This document shows, in pieces, positions 16,265 to 25,052 of a DNA stretch of 53,484 bases. Location: positions 363-53,846 of the forward strand of contig NZ_CDDD01000004.1 in NCBI RefSeq assembly GCF_000820165.1, read 5' to 3'. Position 1 is the stretch's first letter. Each line of letters begins with the position of its first letter. The stretch is from Aeromonas taiwanensis. Its GTDB lineage: Bacteria; Pseudomonadota; Gammaproteobacteria; Enterobacterales; Aeromonadaceae. The notes below the pieces were generated by a model, which worked only from the letters and a program-made list of their open reading frames with translations, did not search any database and was not told where the DNA came from. A program made the translations under genes and the position numbers.

Positions 16265-17340
16265 CATCGGCCCCCGGCCTGCGCAGGCAGATCATCCGCT
16301 CCCTGGGGCTGATGGCGCTCGGCATCATCTCCCTCGCGGTGATCGGCACCTATGTGTTCTACGCCATTGCCGTGACCTATGTGCCTGGCAGCATCTCCGA
16401 GAGCTGGATACCCTCCAGGGTCGAGATGATCTGGATTGGCTCGACCATTCTGATTGCATTGGGGGTGGCGCTGTACGTGGCGGTGCGCCTCTCTCGGCGC
16501 ATCCTGACCCCGCTCAATTCGGTGGCGAACAGCCTGCGCGAGGTGGCAGAGGGCAAACTCGATGCGCGCGTGCCGCTGGATGAGCAGGCGATCGGGGAGA
16601 CGGCGCAACTGGTGCGGGACTTCAACACCATGGCCGAACGGCTGCAGAGCATGACCCGGGAGCGGGAGTTCTGGAATGCCGCCATCGCCCACGAATTGCG
16701 CACCCCGGTGACCATCTTGCGCGGCCGCTTGCAGGGGCTGGCCGAAGGGGTATTTCCGCCAGAGCGTGAGCTCTTTGAAGGCTTGCTGCGTCAGGTGGAG
16801 GGATTGACCCACCTGATCGAAGACTTGCGGGTGCTTAGTCTCAACGACAGCGGCCACCTGGAGTTGCAACGAGAGGAGAGCAGGCTGGCCGACGAGCTTG
16901 CCGTGGTGCTCGAGGCGTTTGCCGCCTCTCTGGCCGCGAGCGGCTTCACCCTCAAGGGGGAGCTCGATGCCGAACTCCTTGTTTGTTGCGATGCACTTCG
17001 CATCCGTCAGGCCCTGATGGCGCTGCTGGAGAATGCCCAGAAGCATGGGGTGCCCGGCCTGCTGACCGTGCGTCTGTATCGCTCGGGCAACCTGTGCGTC
17101 CTGAGCGTGGAAGACGAGGGGCCCGGCATCAGCGAGGAGGTCGCCGCCCATATCTTCGAGGCGTTTCGCCGAGGAGATCCGTCACGTTCGCGCAAGAGCG
17201 GCGGCAGCGGGCTCGGACTCGCCGTGGTCAAGGCCATTGCCGAGGCCCACGGCGGCAGCGTCACCTGCCAACCCGGTGAGCGGGGCGGCACCACCTTCCT
17301 GCTTTCCTGGCCCCTCCAGCTACCTGGCGGCAGGCCATGA
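16261..17340 (+). CDS. Sensor histidine kinase (AdeS-like)
   Basis: The 359-residue kinase has two membrane helices (about 12-40 and 57-77) around a very short periplasmic loop, a HAMP domain, the H box AIAHELRTP with His144, an N box (ALLENAQKHG) and G boxes (DEGPGISEE; GGSGLGLAVVKAIAEAHGG). The short loop suggests it senses a membrane-borne signal rather than a large periplasmic ligand. It is translationally coupled to the response regulator. Confidence 0.92.
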   Translation: MTSAPGLRRQIIRSLGLMALGIISLAVIGTYVFYAIAVTYVPGSISESWIPSRVEMIWIGSTILIALGVALYVAVRLSRRILTPLNSVANSLREVAEGKLDARVPLDEQAIGETAQLVRDFNTMAERLQSMTREREFWNAAIAHELRTPVTILRGRLQGLAEGVFPPERELFEGLLRQVEGLTHLIEDLRVLSLNDSGHLELQREESRLADELAVVLEAFAASLAASGFTLKGELDAELLVCCDALRIRQALMALLENAQKHGVPGLLTVRLYRSGNLCVLSVEDEGPGISEEVAAHIFEAFRRGDPSRSRKSGGSGLGLAVVKAIAEAHGGSVTCQPGERGGTTFLLSWPLQLPGGRP

Positions 17341-17519
17341 CTCCGGTCGCCGCATCGGTTGAACGGGGACGGGCCGATGCGGGACGCACGAGCTGCGTGG
17401 ATGGATAGTGTATCTGGCTTGCCTGGATGGACTGCTATCTCACTGATCCCTCATTGTTTTTTCTTTGCGCTTCGATTGCCCCGTCCTCTGCACCAGTATC
17501 TTCCCTCTCCCACAGGGGG
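17341..17519. other. Intergenic sequence without a recognised gene
   Basis: Between the kinase stop and the degenerate regulator I see no credible coding region, hairpin or promoter. Short open frames here lack ribosome-binding sites and resemble no family. Confidence 0.6.
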
Positions 17520-17746
17520 CGCTGCCTGCCTCAGACCAGGGCGGCAAACACACCCTGAGTCAGGTAGCCCGGATGACCACTCCCCCATCGACTCTGAGTC
17601 ATCACATCGCTGCGCAGGTTTGCGTCGGGCTGATCACGCAGAATCGGGAAGGCCGCACGCTCCTGTGCGTCTCTCAATACGATGTGCTTGAGCAGGTCAT
17701 CGCGTTTTTCCGCGAGGAGTGCTGTGTGCGTGACAAGAAGGGGTGA
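17520..17746 (+). pseudogene. Remnant of an ArsR-like winged-helix regulator
   Basis: Read in the frame that ends at 17746, this stretch gives HTLSQVAR then TTPPSTLSHHI and GLITQNREGRTLLC, ending IAFFREECC. That is the recognition helix, wing and C-terminal helix of an ArsR-type regulator, and it aligns with the intact arsR product just downstream (NTLSFHLK; FLRYRANIP; LTEECC). The N-terminal third is missing or scrambled and no start codon with a ribosome-binding site is present. It is probably a decayed second regulator; an intact short protein is less likely. Confidence 0.5.
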
Positions 17747-17773
17747 GGGCATGGGGGATGGGCCGCTGTCATC

Positions 17774-17805
17774 TTGATCATTTCAATAATACTTGTATAG
17801 TTGAA
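17774..17805 (+). promoter_or_regulatory. arsR promoter with overlapping ArsR-type operator
   Basis: TTGATC (17774-17779) and TATAGT (17796-17801) form a -35/-10 pair with a 16-base spacer. A 24-bp imperfect dyad (17782-17805, TTCAA at the left end and TTGAA at the right, 9 of 12 positions symmetric) covers the spacer and the -10 box. Repressor there would block RNA polymerase, as expected for autoregulation by ArsR and release by arsenite. Confidence 0.65.
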
Positions 17806-17833
17806 TCATAGCGTGAGTGAAGGGGGAAGCTGC

Positions 17834-18202
17834 ATGAACAAAGAGATCGCCACCAAGGTATTCGAGTCCCTCTCATCCGGCATTCGCCTCGATGTGTGGC
17901 GTCTGCTGGTCAAGGCCGGGCTGGAGGGGCAGGTGGCCGGGCAGCTGGCCAGCGAGCTCGACATCGCCCCCAATACCCTCTCGTTCCACCTGAAGGCCAT
18001 GCTGCACGCCGGGCTGCTGTCGGTGGAGCAGGAGGGGCGCTTCCTGCGCTATCGCGCGAACATTCCCCTGATGCTGGACCTCATCGGTTATCTCACCGAG
18101 GAGTGTTGTGCCGGGCATCCGGAAGCCTGCGGGGTGATGAGGGCCGAGTCCGGCTGCTCGCCCCATGTACTGCCTGCGCAGCCATGCTGCAACAAGGAGT
18201 AA
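17834..18202 (+). CDS. arsR: ArsR-family arsenite-responsive repressor
   Basis: The 122-residue protein is a winged helix (VFESLSSGIRLDVWRLLVKAG; recognition helix PNTLSFHLKAML; wing EGRFLRYRAN). Cys-rich elements follow (EECCAGHPEACG, SGCSPH, QPCCNKE), candidates for arsenite binding. As(III) binding should release it from the operator just upstream. The ATG at 17834 is preceded by GGGGGAAG; an upstream in-frame start at 17801 lies in the operator and was rejected. First gene of the ars operon; arsD starts four bases after its stop. Confidence 0.92.
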   Translation: MNKEIATKVFESLSSGIRLDVWRLLVKAGLEGQVAGQLASELDIAPNTLSFHLKAMLHAGLLSVEQEGRFLRYRANIPLMLDLIGYLTEECCAGHPEACGVMRAESGCSPHVLPAQPCCNKE

Positions 18203-18206
18203 TGCC

Positions 18207-18578
18207 ATGTCCGTCATCCAGATATTCGATCCGGCACTGTGCTGCGCCAGCGGCGTGTGCGGTGCCGAGGTAGATCAGAGCTTGGTGAGTGTTGCCGCCG
18301 ACCTGGCCTGGGCCAGGGAGCAGGGCGCCGCCATCGAGCGCTTCAACCTGGCCCAGCAGCCTATGGAGTTTGCCGAGACGCCGGCGGTAAGCGCCTTCCT
18401 GACACATGCGGGAGAAGAGGGGCTGCCTCTGGTGCTGGTGGATGGCCAGGTGGTGCTCACCGGCCGCTACCCCAGCCGGGCGGAGCTGGCTCGCTACGTC
18501 GGCCTGCCCGCGCCGCAGGGCGCCATCAAGGGGATCGTCAAGAGCGGATGCTGCACCGGCAGCAGCGGTTGCTGTTAA
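18207..18578 (+). CDS. arsD: Arsenite metallochaperone ArsD
   Basis: The 123-residue protein begins MSVIQIFDPALCCASGVCG, containing the three conserved cysteines (Cys12, Cys13, Cys18) that bind As(III). DGQVVLTGRYPSRAEL in the thioredoxin-like body is diagnostic. A C-terminal SGCC...GCC tail supplies two further Cys pairs. ArsD hands arsenite to ArsA and raises pump efficiency at low arsenic. AAGGAG precedes the ATG. arsA begins 58 bases later. Confidence 0.95.
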   Translation: MSVIQIFDPALCCASGVCGAEVDQSLVSVAADLAWAREQGAAIERFNLAQQPMEFAETPAVSAFLTHAGEEGLPLVLVDGQVVLTGRYPSRAELARYVGLPAPQGAIKGIVKSGCCTGSSGCC

Positions 18579-18636
18579 GGGGGAGTGCCGCGCAGGCATT
18601 CCGGATGGTCGTTGTGTCGTTTGTCGTGAGGAGTCC

Positions 18637-20448
18637 ATGATGTCCCCGTTGATGCATTACTCGTTTCTGACGGATGCCCCCCCGTTTCTCTTCTTCACCG
18701 GCAAGGGTGGGGTGGGCAAGACCTCCCTCGCCTGTGCGACAGCTGTAGCCCTGTGTGACAGCGGCAAGCGGGTGCTGCTGGTGAGCACGGATCCGGCCTC
18801 CAACATCGGCCAGGTGTTCGATGCCGAGATCGGCAACCGGATCACCCGGCTTCCTCTCGTCGACGGCTTGTCGGCCCTGGAGATCGACCCGCAAGCCGCC
18901 GCCAGGGCCTACCGGGAGCGGATCGTCGGCCCGGTGCGCGGCAAACTGCCCCAGAGCGTGGTGCGCAGCATAGAGGAGCAGCTCTCCGGTGCCTGCACCA
19001 CGGAGATCGCCGCCTTTGACGAGTTCACCGCCCTGCTGACCGACGATCACCTGGTGGGGCAGTACGATCACATCGTCTTCGACACGGCCCCCACGGGGCA
19101 CACCATCCGCCTGCTGCAACTGCCGGGGGCCTGGAGCGAGTTTCTGGAGCAGGGCAAGGGGGATGCCTCCTGCCTGGGGCCGCTGGCGGGGCTGGAGAAG
19201 CAGCGCAGCCAGTACGCACACGCCGTCGCGGCCCTGTCGGACGGGCAGAAGACCCGGCTGATCCTGGTGGCCCGGGCGCAGGCCTCCACCCTGCGGGAGG
19301 TGGCGCGTACCCACGACGAGCTGGCGGCCATCGGCCTTGCCAACCAGCAGCTGGTCATCAATGGCATCTTCCCGCAAGAGGAGCGAGTGGATGATCCCCT
19401 GGCCACCGCCGTCTGGCAGCGAGAGCAGCAGGCCATGGCACAGATGCCGGCGCTGCTGACCGGGCTGCCGCAAGACAGGGTACCGCTGCTCGCGACCAAC
19501 CTGGTCGGGGTGGAGAGCCTGCGCCAGCTGCTCGGTGGCGTGCCCGAGAGCAGGCCCGAAGAGGGGGATGACGCCGTCGGGGCCGCGCCGTCCCGGCACC
19601 CGGGATTGCAGCAACTGGTGGATGAGCTGGCCGCCGACGGCCACGGGCTCATCATGCTGATGGGCAAGGGGGGCGTCGGCAAGACCACCCTGGCGGCCGC
19701 GGTGGCGGTGGAGCTCGCGAGTCGTGGGCTGCCCGTGCACCTCACCACCTCCGATCCCGCCGCCCATCTGGGGGAAACCCTGGCAGACGCGCTGCCCAGC
19801 CTGGCGGTGAGCCGCATCGACCCCCGCGCCGAGACCGAGCGTTACCGTGCCCAGGTGCTGGCCACCAAGGGGGCGAGCCTGGATGCCCAGGGCCGGGCCC
19901 TGCTGGAGGAGGATCTGCGCTCCCCCTGCACCGAAGAGATCGCCGTGTTTCAGGCCTTCTCGCGGATCATTCGCGAGGCCGGCAGACGTTTCGTTGTGAT
20001 GGACACGGCACCGACCGGCCATACCCTGCTGCTGCTCGATGCGACCGGGGCCTACCACAGGGAGATCGCCCGGCAGATGGGCAGCAAGGGGATGCACTTC
20101 ACCACCCCCATGATGCAGCTGCAAGACCCGAAACAGACCAAGGTGATGATCGTCACCCTGCCCGAACCCACCCCGGTGCAGGAGGCGGCCAACCTGCAGG
20201 CGGACCTGCGCCGTGCCGGCATCGAGCCCTGGGCCTGGGTCGTGAACCACATGCTCTCCCCGGTCGGCGTGCGCTCCCCCATGCTGCGCCGGCGTGCCCG
20301 TCACCAGCAGCCATATATCGCGGCGGTGAAGGGGGAACATGCCCGGCGCTATGCCGTGGTGCCCCTGCTGGCGGTCGAGCCGGTCGGGGCCCGGGAGCTG
20401 CACGCCTTATGCCATCCCGTCCACCCGGAGGAGATGGTTGTCGGGTGA
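18637..20448 (+). CDS. arsA: Arsenite-stimulated ATPase ArsA
   Basis: The 603-residue protein is a tandem duplication typical of ArsA. P-loops GKGGVGKT lie at about 22-29 and 343-350, and each half carries the DTAPTGHT signal-transduction motif. The three As(III)-binding cysteines are present: Cys120 (GACTTEI), Cys179 (DASCLGP) and Cys431 (SPCTEEI), matching positions 113, 172 and 422 of the R773 protein. ArsA drives arsenite extrusion with a membrane partner; here the only candidate is Acr3 downstream, not ArsB. ATGs at 18637 and 18640 are both usable. Confidence 0.96.
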   Translation: MMSPLMHYSFLTDAPPFLFFTGKGGVGKTSLACATAVALCDSGKRVLLVSTDPASNIGQVFDAEIGNRITRLPLVDGLSALEIDPQAAARAYRERIVGPVRGKLPQSVVRSIEEQLSGACTTEIAAFDEFTALLTDDHLVGQYDHIVFDTAPTGHTIRLLQLPGAWSEFLEQGKGDASCLGPLAGLEKQRSQYAHAVAALSDGQKTRLILVARAQASTLREVARTHDELAAIGLANQQLVINGIFPQEERVDDPLATAVWQREQQAMAQMPALLTGLPQDRVPLLATNLVGVESLRQLLGGVPESRPEEGDDAVGAAPSRHPGLQQLVDELAADGHGLIMLMGKGGVGKTTLAAAVAVELASRGLPVHLTTSDPAAHLGETLADALPSLAVSRIDPRAETERYRAQVLATKGASLDAQGRALLEEDLRSPCTEEIAVFQAFSRIIREAGRRFVVMDTAPTGHTLLLLDATGAYHREIARQMGSKGMHFTTPMMQLQDPKQTKVMIVTLPEPTPVQEAANLQADLRRAGIEPWAWVVNHMLSPVGVRSPMLRRRARHQQPYIAAVKGEHARRYAVVPLLAVEPVGARELHALCHPVHPEEMVVG

Positions 20449-20533
20449 CGCCCAGGGGCCTGTCGGGGCCCTTGCGCACCCACCGTTTTTCATCAATATG
20501 ACGTTTCAACGAGCCACGGAGTCGCCGTTTATC

Positions 20534-21031
20534 ATGCACCCTTTCGACACACTGAACCTGGATAATGGCGCCCGCCTTATCTTCACCCCCTGCCCTGGCA
20601 CCAAGGAGGCTTCCTTGCAAGCCTCCCTCAAGACCCTGCAAGCCGCCGGGGCTGATGCGGTAGTCACCCTGATGCCGAGTGCCGAGCTGGCACAGTTCCA
20701 GGCCGATGCCATGCCCGCCGAGTGCGCTGCCCTGGGGCTGGCCTGGTTCCATCTGCCGGTGGAGGACGACTGCGCCCCCGAGGCGCCCTTCAGTCAGGCC
20801 TTTGCCAGTCACAAGGCAGATCTGCTGGCGCGGCTCGCCGCAGGCCAGACCCTGGCGATCCATTGCCGCGGCGGCTCGGGCCGTACCGGGCTGATGGCGG
20901 CCATCCTGCTGCTGGAAGCGGGCTATGCCCCCGCCGTGGTCAAGGGGATGGTGCAGGGGCTGCGTCCCAAGGCGCTGACCCTGACCCCGCATGTGAACTA
21001 CCTCAACAGTCACTATTCATTCGCCGGTTAA
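20534..21031 (+). CDS. Cysteine phosphatase-like protein in the ars operon (CDKN3/DSP-like)
   Basis: The 165-residue soluble protein carries the cysteine phosphatase signature [10 protein letters not shown] (His110, Cys111, Arg117) and an upstream acidic loop (LPVEDD) that could supply the general acid. It looks like the CDKN3 or dual-specificity phosphatase family. It lies between arsA and the arsenate GAPDH, so a role in arsenic handling is likely but unproven. HC-X5-R is also the active site of Acr2-type arsenate reductases, which matters because no arsC is present. An alternative start at 20498 adds 12 residues; neither has a strong ribosome-binding site. Confidence 0.8.
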   Translation: MHPFDTLNLDNGARLIFTPCPGTKEASLQASLKTLQAAGADAVVTLMPSAELAQFQADAMPAECAALGLAWFHLPVEDDCAPEAPFSQAFASHKADLLARLAAGQTLAIHCRGGSGRTGLMAAILLLEAGYAPAVVKGMVQGLRPKALTLTPHVNYLNSHYSFAG

Positions 21032-21041
21032 GGAAAACAGC

Positions 21042-22058
21042 ATGACTATCAAAGTTGGTATCAACGGTTTTGGCCGCATGGGCCGTCTCTCATTTCGCGC
21101 CGCCTTCGACTGGGCGGATGTGGAGTTTGTGCGCATCAATGACCCGGCTGGCGATGCCGCCTCGCTGGCCCACCTCATCACCTTCGATTCGGTCCATGGC
21201 CGCTGGCATCATGAAGCCAGCAGCGAGGGGGACGAGATGGTGATCGGTAACCATCGCATCCTCTGCACTCGCAACAAAGAGATCGGTCAGACTGACTGGT
21301 CTGATTGTGATGTGGTGATCGAGGCTTCCGGCAAGATGAAGACCAAGGCCCTGCTTGACGCCTATCTGGCGCAGGGGGTGAAGCGGGTCGTGGTCACGGC
21401 ACCGGTCAAGGAGGAGGGGGTCCTCAACGTCGTCATGGGGGTCAACCATCACCTCTACGACAAGGCCCTGCACCCCATAGTGACCGCGGCCTCCTGCACC
21501 ACCAACTGCCTGGCACCCGTGGTCAAGGTGATCCACGAGCAGCTCGGCATCAGGCACGGCTCCATGACCACCATCCACGACATCACCAACACCCAGACCA
21601 TCCTGGATGCCCCCCACGCCGACCTGCGCCGTGCCAGGGCCTGCTGCCTGAGCCTGATCCCCACCACCACGGGGTCCGCCACCGCCATCACCCACATTTT
21701 CCCCGAGCTCAAGGGCAAGTTGAACGGCCATGCGGTGCGGGTGCCCCTCGCCAACGCCTCCCTCACCGACTGCGTGTTCGAGGTGAGCCGCCCGACCACG
21801 GAGGCCGAGGTCAACGGCCTGCTCAAGGGGGCGGCCATGAACGAGCTCAAGGGGATCATGGGTTATGAAGAGCGTCCCCTGGTCTCGGTGGATTACCGGA
21901 CGGATCCGCGTTCCTGCACCATAGACGCCCTCTCCACCATGGTGATCAATGAGACACAGGTGAAGATCTACGCCTGGTATGACAACGAGTGGGGCTATGC
22001 CAACCGCACCGCCGAGCTGATGCGCATGGTGGGGCAGATGGACAAGGCGCAAGGATAA
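21042..22058 (+). CDS. ArsJ-associated glyceraldehyde-3-phosphate dehydrogenase
   Basis: The 338-residue enzyme starts [12 protein letters not shown] (NAD binding) and has the catalytic [10 protein letters not shown] with Cys152, plus [11 protein letters not shown] near the C terminus. It is a divergent GAPDH, sandwiched by arsenic genes and followed after seven bases by arsJ. In this pairing the enzyme uses arsenate instead of phosphate to form 1-arseno-3-phosphoglycerate, which ArsJ exports. This copy is therefore for detoxification, not glycolysis. Confidence 0.93.
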   Translation: MTIKVGINGFGRMGRLSFRAAFDWADVEFVRINDPAGDAASLAHLITFDSVHGRWHHEASSEGDEMVIGNHRILCTRNKEIGQTDWSDCDVVIEASGKMKTKALLDAYLAQGVKRVVVTAPVKEEGVLNVVMGVNHHLYDKALHPIVTAASCTTNCLAPVVKVIHEQLGIRHGSMTTIHDITNTQTILDAPHADLRRARACCLSLIPTTTGSATAITHIFPELKGKLNGHAVRVPLANASLTDCVFEVSRPTTEAEVNGLLKGAAMNELKGIMGYEERPLVSVDYRTDPRSCTIDALSTMVINETQVKIYAWYDNEWGYANRTAELMRMVGQMDKAQG

Positions 22059-22065
22059 TCCGGCC

Positions 22066-23307
22066 ATGGCAGCGACCCGTCTCTCCCCCGAGATCCGCCA
22101 GTATCTGCTGGTGACCGGCAACTACTGGGCCTTCACCCTGACCGATGGCGCCCTGCGCATGCTGGTGGTGCTCTACTTCCACGGCCTGGGTTACAGCCCG
22201 CTGGCCATCGCGACCCTGTTTCTCTTCTACGAGATCTTCGGGGTCGTGACCAATCTGGTGGGGGGCTGGCTTGGGGCTCGCCTCGGGCTCAACCGCACCA
22301 TGAACATCGGGCTGGCCTTGCAGGTGATGGCGCTCGCCATGTTGCTGGTGCCGTCGGTTTGGCTGACGGTTCCCTGGGTTATGGCGGCCCAGGCACTCTC
22401 GGGGATCGCCAAGGATCTCAACAAGATGAGTGCCAAGAGCTCCATCAAGTTGCTGGTGCCGGGGGAGGCACAGGGGCAGCTCTACCAGTGGGTAGCGCTC
22501 CTGACGGGCTCGAAGAATGCCCTGAAGGGGATGGGCTTCTTCCTCGGGGGGGCCCTGCTGACCCTGCTCGGGTTCCAGGGGGCCGTGCTGGCCATGGCCC
22601 TGGCCCTGGCGCTGGTGTGGTGCGTCAGCATGCTCACCCTGACGCGGGATCTCGGCAAGGCCAGGAACAAGCCCAAGTTCAGGGAGATCTTCTCCAAGAG
22701 CCGCGCCATCAATTATCTGTCGGCGGCCCGTCTGTTCCTGTTCGGCGCCCGGGACGTCTGGTTCGTGGTGGCGCTGCCCGTCTACCTCGCCTCCAGCTTT
22801 GGCTGGGATCACTGGTCTGTGGGGGGCTTCCTCGCGCTCTGGATCATCGCCTATGGCGTGGTGCAGACCCAGGCGCCGCGCTTTACCGGCAAGCGGACGG
22901 GGCGGGTGCCCGACGGCAAGGCGGCCATGGGCTGGGCGTTATTGCTGGCCCTGATCCCGGCCCTGATTGCCCTGGCGCTCCACCACGGGGTGCATCCTGC
23001 CTTCACGCTGGTGGGAGGGCTGATGGTGTTCGGCGCCCTGTTCGCCATCAACTCCTCCCTGCACAGCTATCTCATCGTCAGCTACGCCGGCGCTGACGGG
23101 GTATCGCTCGATGTGGGCTTCTACTACATGGCCAATGCCCTGGGGCGCCTGCTCGGCACCCTGCTCTCCGGGCTGGTGTTCCAGCTGTATGGCCTAGAAG
23201 CCTGCCTCTGGATCTCCACCCTCTTCATCCTGCTGGCGGCGCTGATCTCCCTCGGTCTGCCCCGCCATCAGCCCCCCGTTTCATCCCTTCACGGAGACGC
23301 CCGATGA
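22066..23307 (+). CDS. arsJ: Organoarsenical efflux MFS transporter ArsJ
   Basis: The 413-residue protein is a 12-helix major facilitator. It opens with [28 protein letters not shown], a highly characteristic ArsJ start, here quoted in part: [14 protein letters not shown]. It exports 1-arseno-3-phosphoglycerate, which then breaks down to arsenate outside. It follows the dedicated GAPDH by seven bases and its stop overlaps the acr3 start (23304). Confidence 0.95.
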   Translation: MAATRLSPEIRQYLLVTGNYWAFTLTDGALRMLVVLYFHGLGYSPLAIATLFLFYEIFGVVTNLVGGWLGARLGLNRTMNIGLALQVMALAMLLVPSVWLTVPWVMAAQALSGIAKDLNKMSAKSSIKLLVPGEAQGQLYQWVALLTGSKNALKGMGFFLGGALLTLLGFQGAVLAMALALALVWCVSMLTLTRDLGKARNKPKFREIFSKSRAINYLSAARLFLFGARDVWFVVALPVYLASSFGWDHWSVGGFLALWIIAYGVVQTQAPRFTGKRTGRVPDGKAAMGWALLLALIPALIALALHHGVHPAFTLVGGLMVFGALFAINSSLHSYLIVSYAGADGVSLDVGFYYMANALGRLLGTLLSGLVFQLYGLEACLWISTLFILLAALISLGLPRHQPPVSSLHGDAR

Positions 23308-24365
23308 ATACCGCCCCCTGCGGCGACCTGCCCGTCAGCAAAAAAATGAGTTTTCTCGATCGCAACCTTACCCTCTGGATCTTCGTCGCCATGGCCCTGG
23401 GGGTGGGGATTGGCTACCTCTTCCCCCAGGTCGCCCGGTGGAACGAGTCCATGTCGGTCGGCACCACCAACATACCGCTCGCCATCGGCCTCATCCTGAT
23501 GATGTACCCGCCGCTCGCCAAGGTGGACTACGGCACCATGGGCGCCATGACCCGGGATCGCCGCGCCATCACCCTGTCGCTGGTGATGAACTGGCTGGTG
23601 GGGCCCATCCTGATGTTCGTGATTGCCCTGGTGTTCCTCCATGACGAGCCGGGCTACATGGTGGGCCTCATCCTGATCGGTCTCGCCCGCTGCATCGCCA
23701 TGGTGCTGGTGTGGAACGATCTCGGCGGCGGCAGCAAGGAGTACGGGGCCGGCCTGGTGGCGCTCAACAGCGCCTTCCAGATCCTCACCTACAGCTTCAT
23801 GGCCTGGCTCTTCATCACAGTCCTGCCGCCCCTGTTCGGCCTGCAGGGCTTCGCGGTGGAGATCACCATGCTGGACATCGCGAAGAGCGTGTTCATCTAT
23901 CTGGGGATCCCCTTCCTCGCGGGCTTCCTGAGCCGCAAATACCTGGTCAGGGCGAAGGGGGAGCAGTGGTATCGCGAGCGCTTCATCCCGGCCATCTCCC
24001 CCATCACCCTGATCGCCCTGCTGGCCACCATAGTGCTGATGTTCAGCCTCAAGGGGGAGATGATCGTCGAGCTGCCGATGGACGTGCTGCGGGTGGCACT
24101 GCCGCTGGTGGTCTACTTCGTGCTGATGTTCTTTGCCAGTTTCCTGATCGGCAAGCGGCTCGGCATCCCTTACGACAAGAACGCCTCCATCGCCTTTACC
24201 GCCACCGGCAACAACTTCGAGCTGGCCATCGCGGTCGCCATCGCCGTATTCGGCCTGAGTTCGGATCAGGCCTTCGCCGGTGTCATCGGCCCGCTGGTGG
24301 AGGTGCCGGTGCTGATCGCCCTGGTCAATGTCGCCCTGCGCATGAAGCGTCAGTACGGCAGTTGA
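23304..24365 (+). CDS. acr3: ACR3-family arsenite efflux transporter
   Basis: The 353-residue protein has about ten membrane segments and the ACR3 signatures [29 protein letters not shown] (with the essential Cys in ARC) and [20 protein letters not shown]. It exports arsenite using the proton gradient. Pairing with ArsA would make it an ATP-assisted pump, as proposed for some ACR3-ArsA operons. It is the last gene of the ars operon, closed by a hairpin at 24382. Confidence 0.96.
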   Translation: MNTAPCGDLPVSKKMSFLDRNLTLWIFVAMALGVGIGYLFPQVARWNESMSVGTTNIPLAIGLILMMYPPLAKVDYGTMGAMTRDRRAITLSLVMNWLVGPILMFVIALVFLHDEPGYMVGLILIGLARCIAMVLVWNDLGGGSKEYGAGLVALNSAFQILTYSFMAWLFITVLPPLFGLQGFAVEITMLDIAKSVFIYLGIPFLAGFLSRKYLVRAKGEQWYRERFIPAISPITLIALLATIVLMFSLKGEMIVELPMDVLRVALPLVVYFVLMFFASFLIGKRLGIPYDKNASIAFTATGNNFELAIAVAIAVFGLSSDQAFAGVIGPLVEVPVLIALVNVALRMKRQYGS

Positions 24366-24381
24366 GGGACAAGGTTGATAG

Positions 24382-24414
24382 CAGAGCCCCCTTGCCACTG
24401 GCAAGGGGGCTCTG
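24382..24414. terminator. Terminator between acr3 and yajL
   Basis: A perfect 15-bp stem (CAGAGCCCCCTTGCC and complement, ACT loop) lies between converging genes. The T run on either side is short and interrupted, but the stem is very stable. Confidence 0.8.
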
Positions 24415-24441
24415 TCATTTTCAGAGGAGTGCCCGATGTGG

Positions 24442-25017
24442 TTATGGCGCTATCGAAGGGGGGAGAACCATGGGGCCGGCGACTGCGCGGGCGGCCTCGT
24501 CACCTCGCAGTACCCGTACTATCTCGAGAGCGAACTCGATGGCGGTACCCGGGCCCTGACTGGTGATCAGGCGATGAGCTTCATCGGTCACCACCCGTGC
24601 CGTGCTCAGCTGCGCCGCGGGCAGGCGGGCCTGAAACCCCGGATGGCAGGTGGCTGCAGCCTCCCCCAGCAAGCCGTGATGGTGCAGCACCACGGCGGGG
24701 GCGGCGCAGATGGCGGCGCGCCAGCGGCCGAGCTGGGCTTGCTCCCGCAGCAGGTCGATGGCGAGAGGGGTGTCGCGGATCACTTCGCTGCCGGGCAGAC
24801 CGCCCGGCACGACCATGGCCTCGAAGTCGCGGTGGGTCAGCTCATCGAGATGGCAATCTGCGACCAGTTGTACCCCCCGGGAGGCGCGGATCTGGCGCGC
24901 TCCGGTGGGGCAGCAGGAGGCCAGCACTACCTCGATGCCCCCGCGCACCAGAGTATCGACGATGGCGACCGTCTCGATCTCCTCCGACCCGGGGGCCACC
25001 AATACCAGTACGTTCAT
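24442..25017 (-). CDS. yajL: DJ-1/PfpI family protein YajL
   Basis: The 191-residue protein matches E. coli YajL: VAPGSEEIETVAIVDTLVRG at the start, the nucleophile elbow AAICAAPAVVL, and TSQGPGTAIEFALEI near the end. The family protects proteins against oxidative and dicarbonyl damage and has been described as a chaperone and as a deglycase, the latter disputed. The ATG at 25017 was chosen because it gives the conserved N terminus. It follows panE by 35 bases, the order seen in E. coli. Confidence 0.92.
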   Translation of the reverse strand: MNVLVLVAPGSEEIETVAIVDTLVRGGIEVVLASCCPTGARQIRASRGVQLVADCHLDELTHRDFEAMVVPGGLPGSEVIRDTPLAIDLLREQAQLGRWRAAICAAPAVVLHHHGLLGEAAATCHPGFQARLPAAQLSTARVVTDEAHRLITSQGPGTAIEFALEIVRVLRGDEAARAVAGPMVLPPSIAP

Positions 25018-25052
25018 GACTCGCTCCTCGACCACAGGCCGACCGGCCGGGG

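Noticed and set aside
17359..17691. 110-residue open frame after the kinase gene
   Set aside because: No ribosome-binding site or family match, and it runs through the regulator remnant in another frame.
18538..20403. 621-residue open frame opposite arsA
   Set aside because: Antisense shadow; arsA has all catalytic motifs in the opposite strand and this frame has none.
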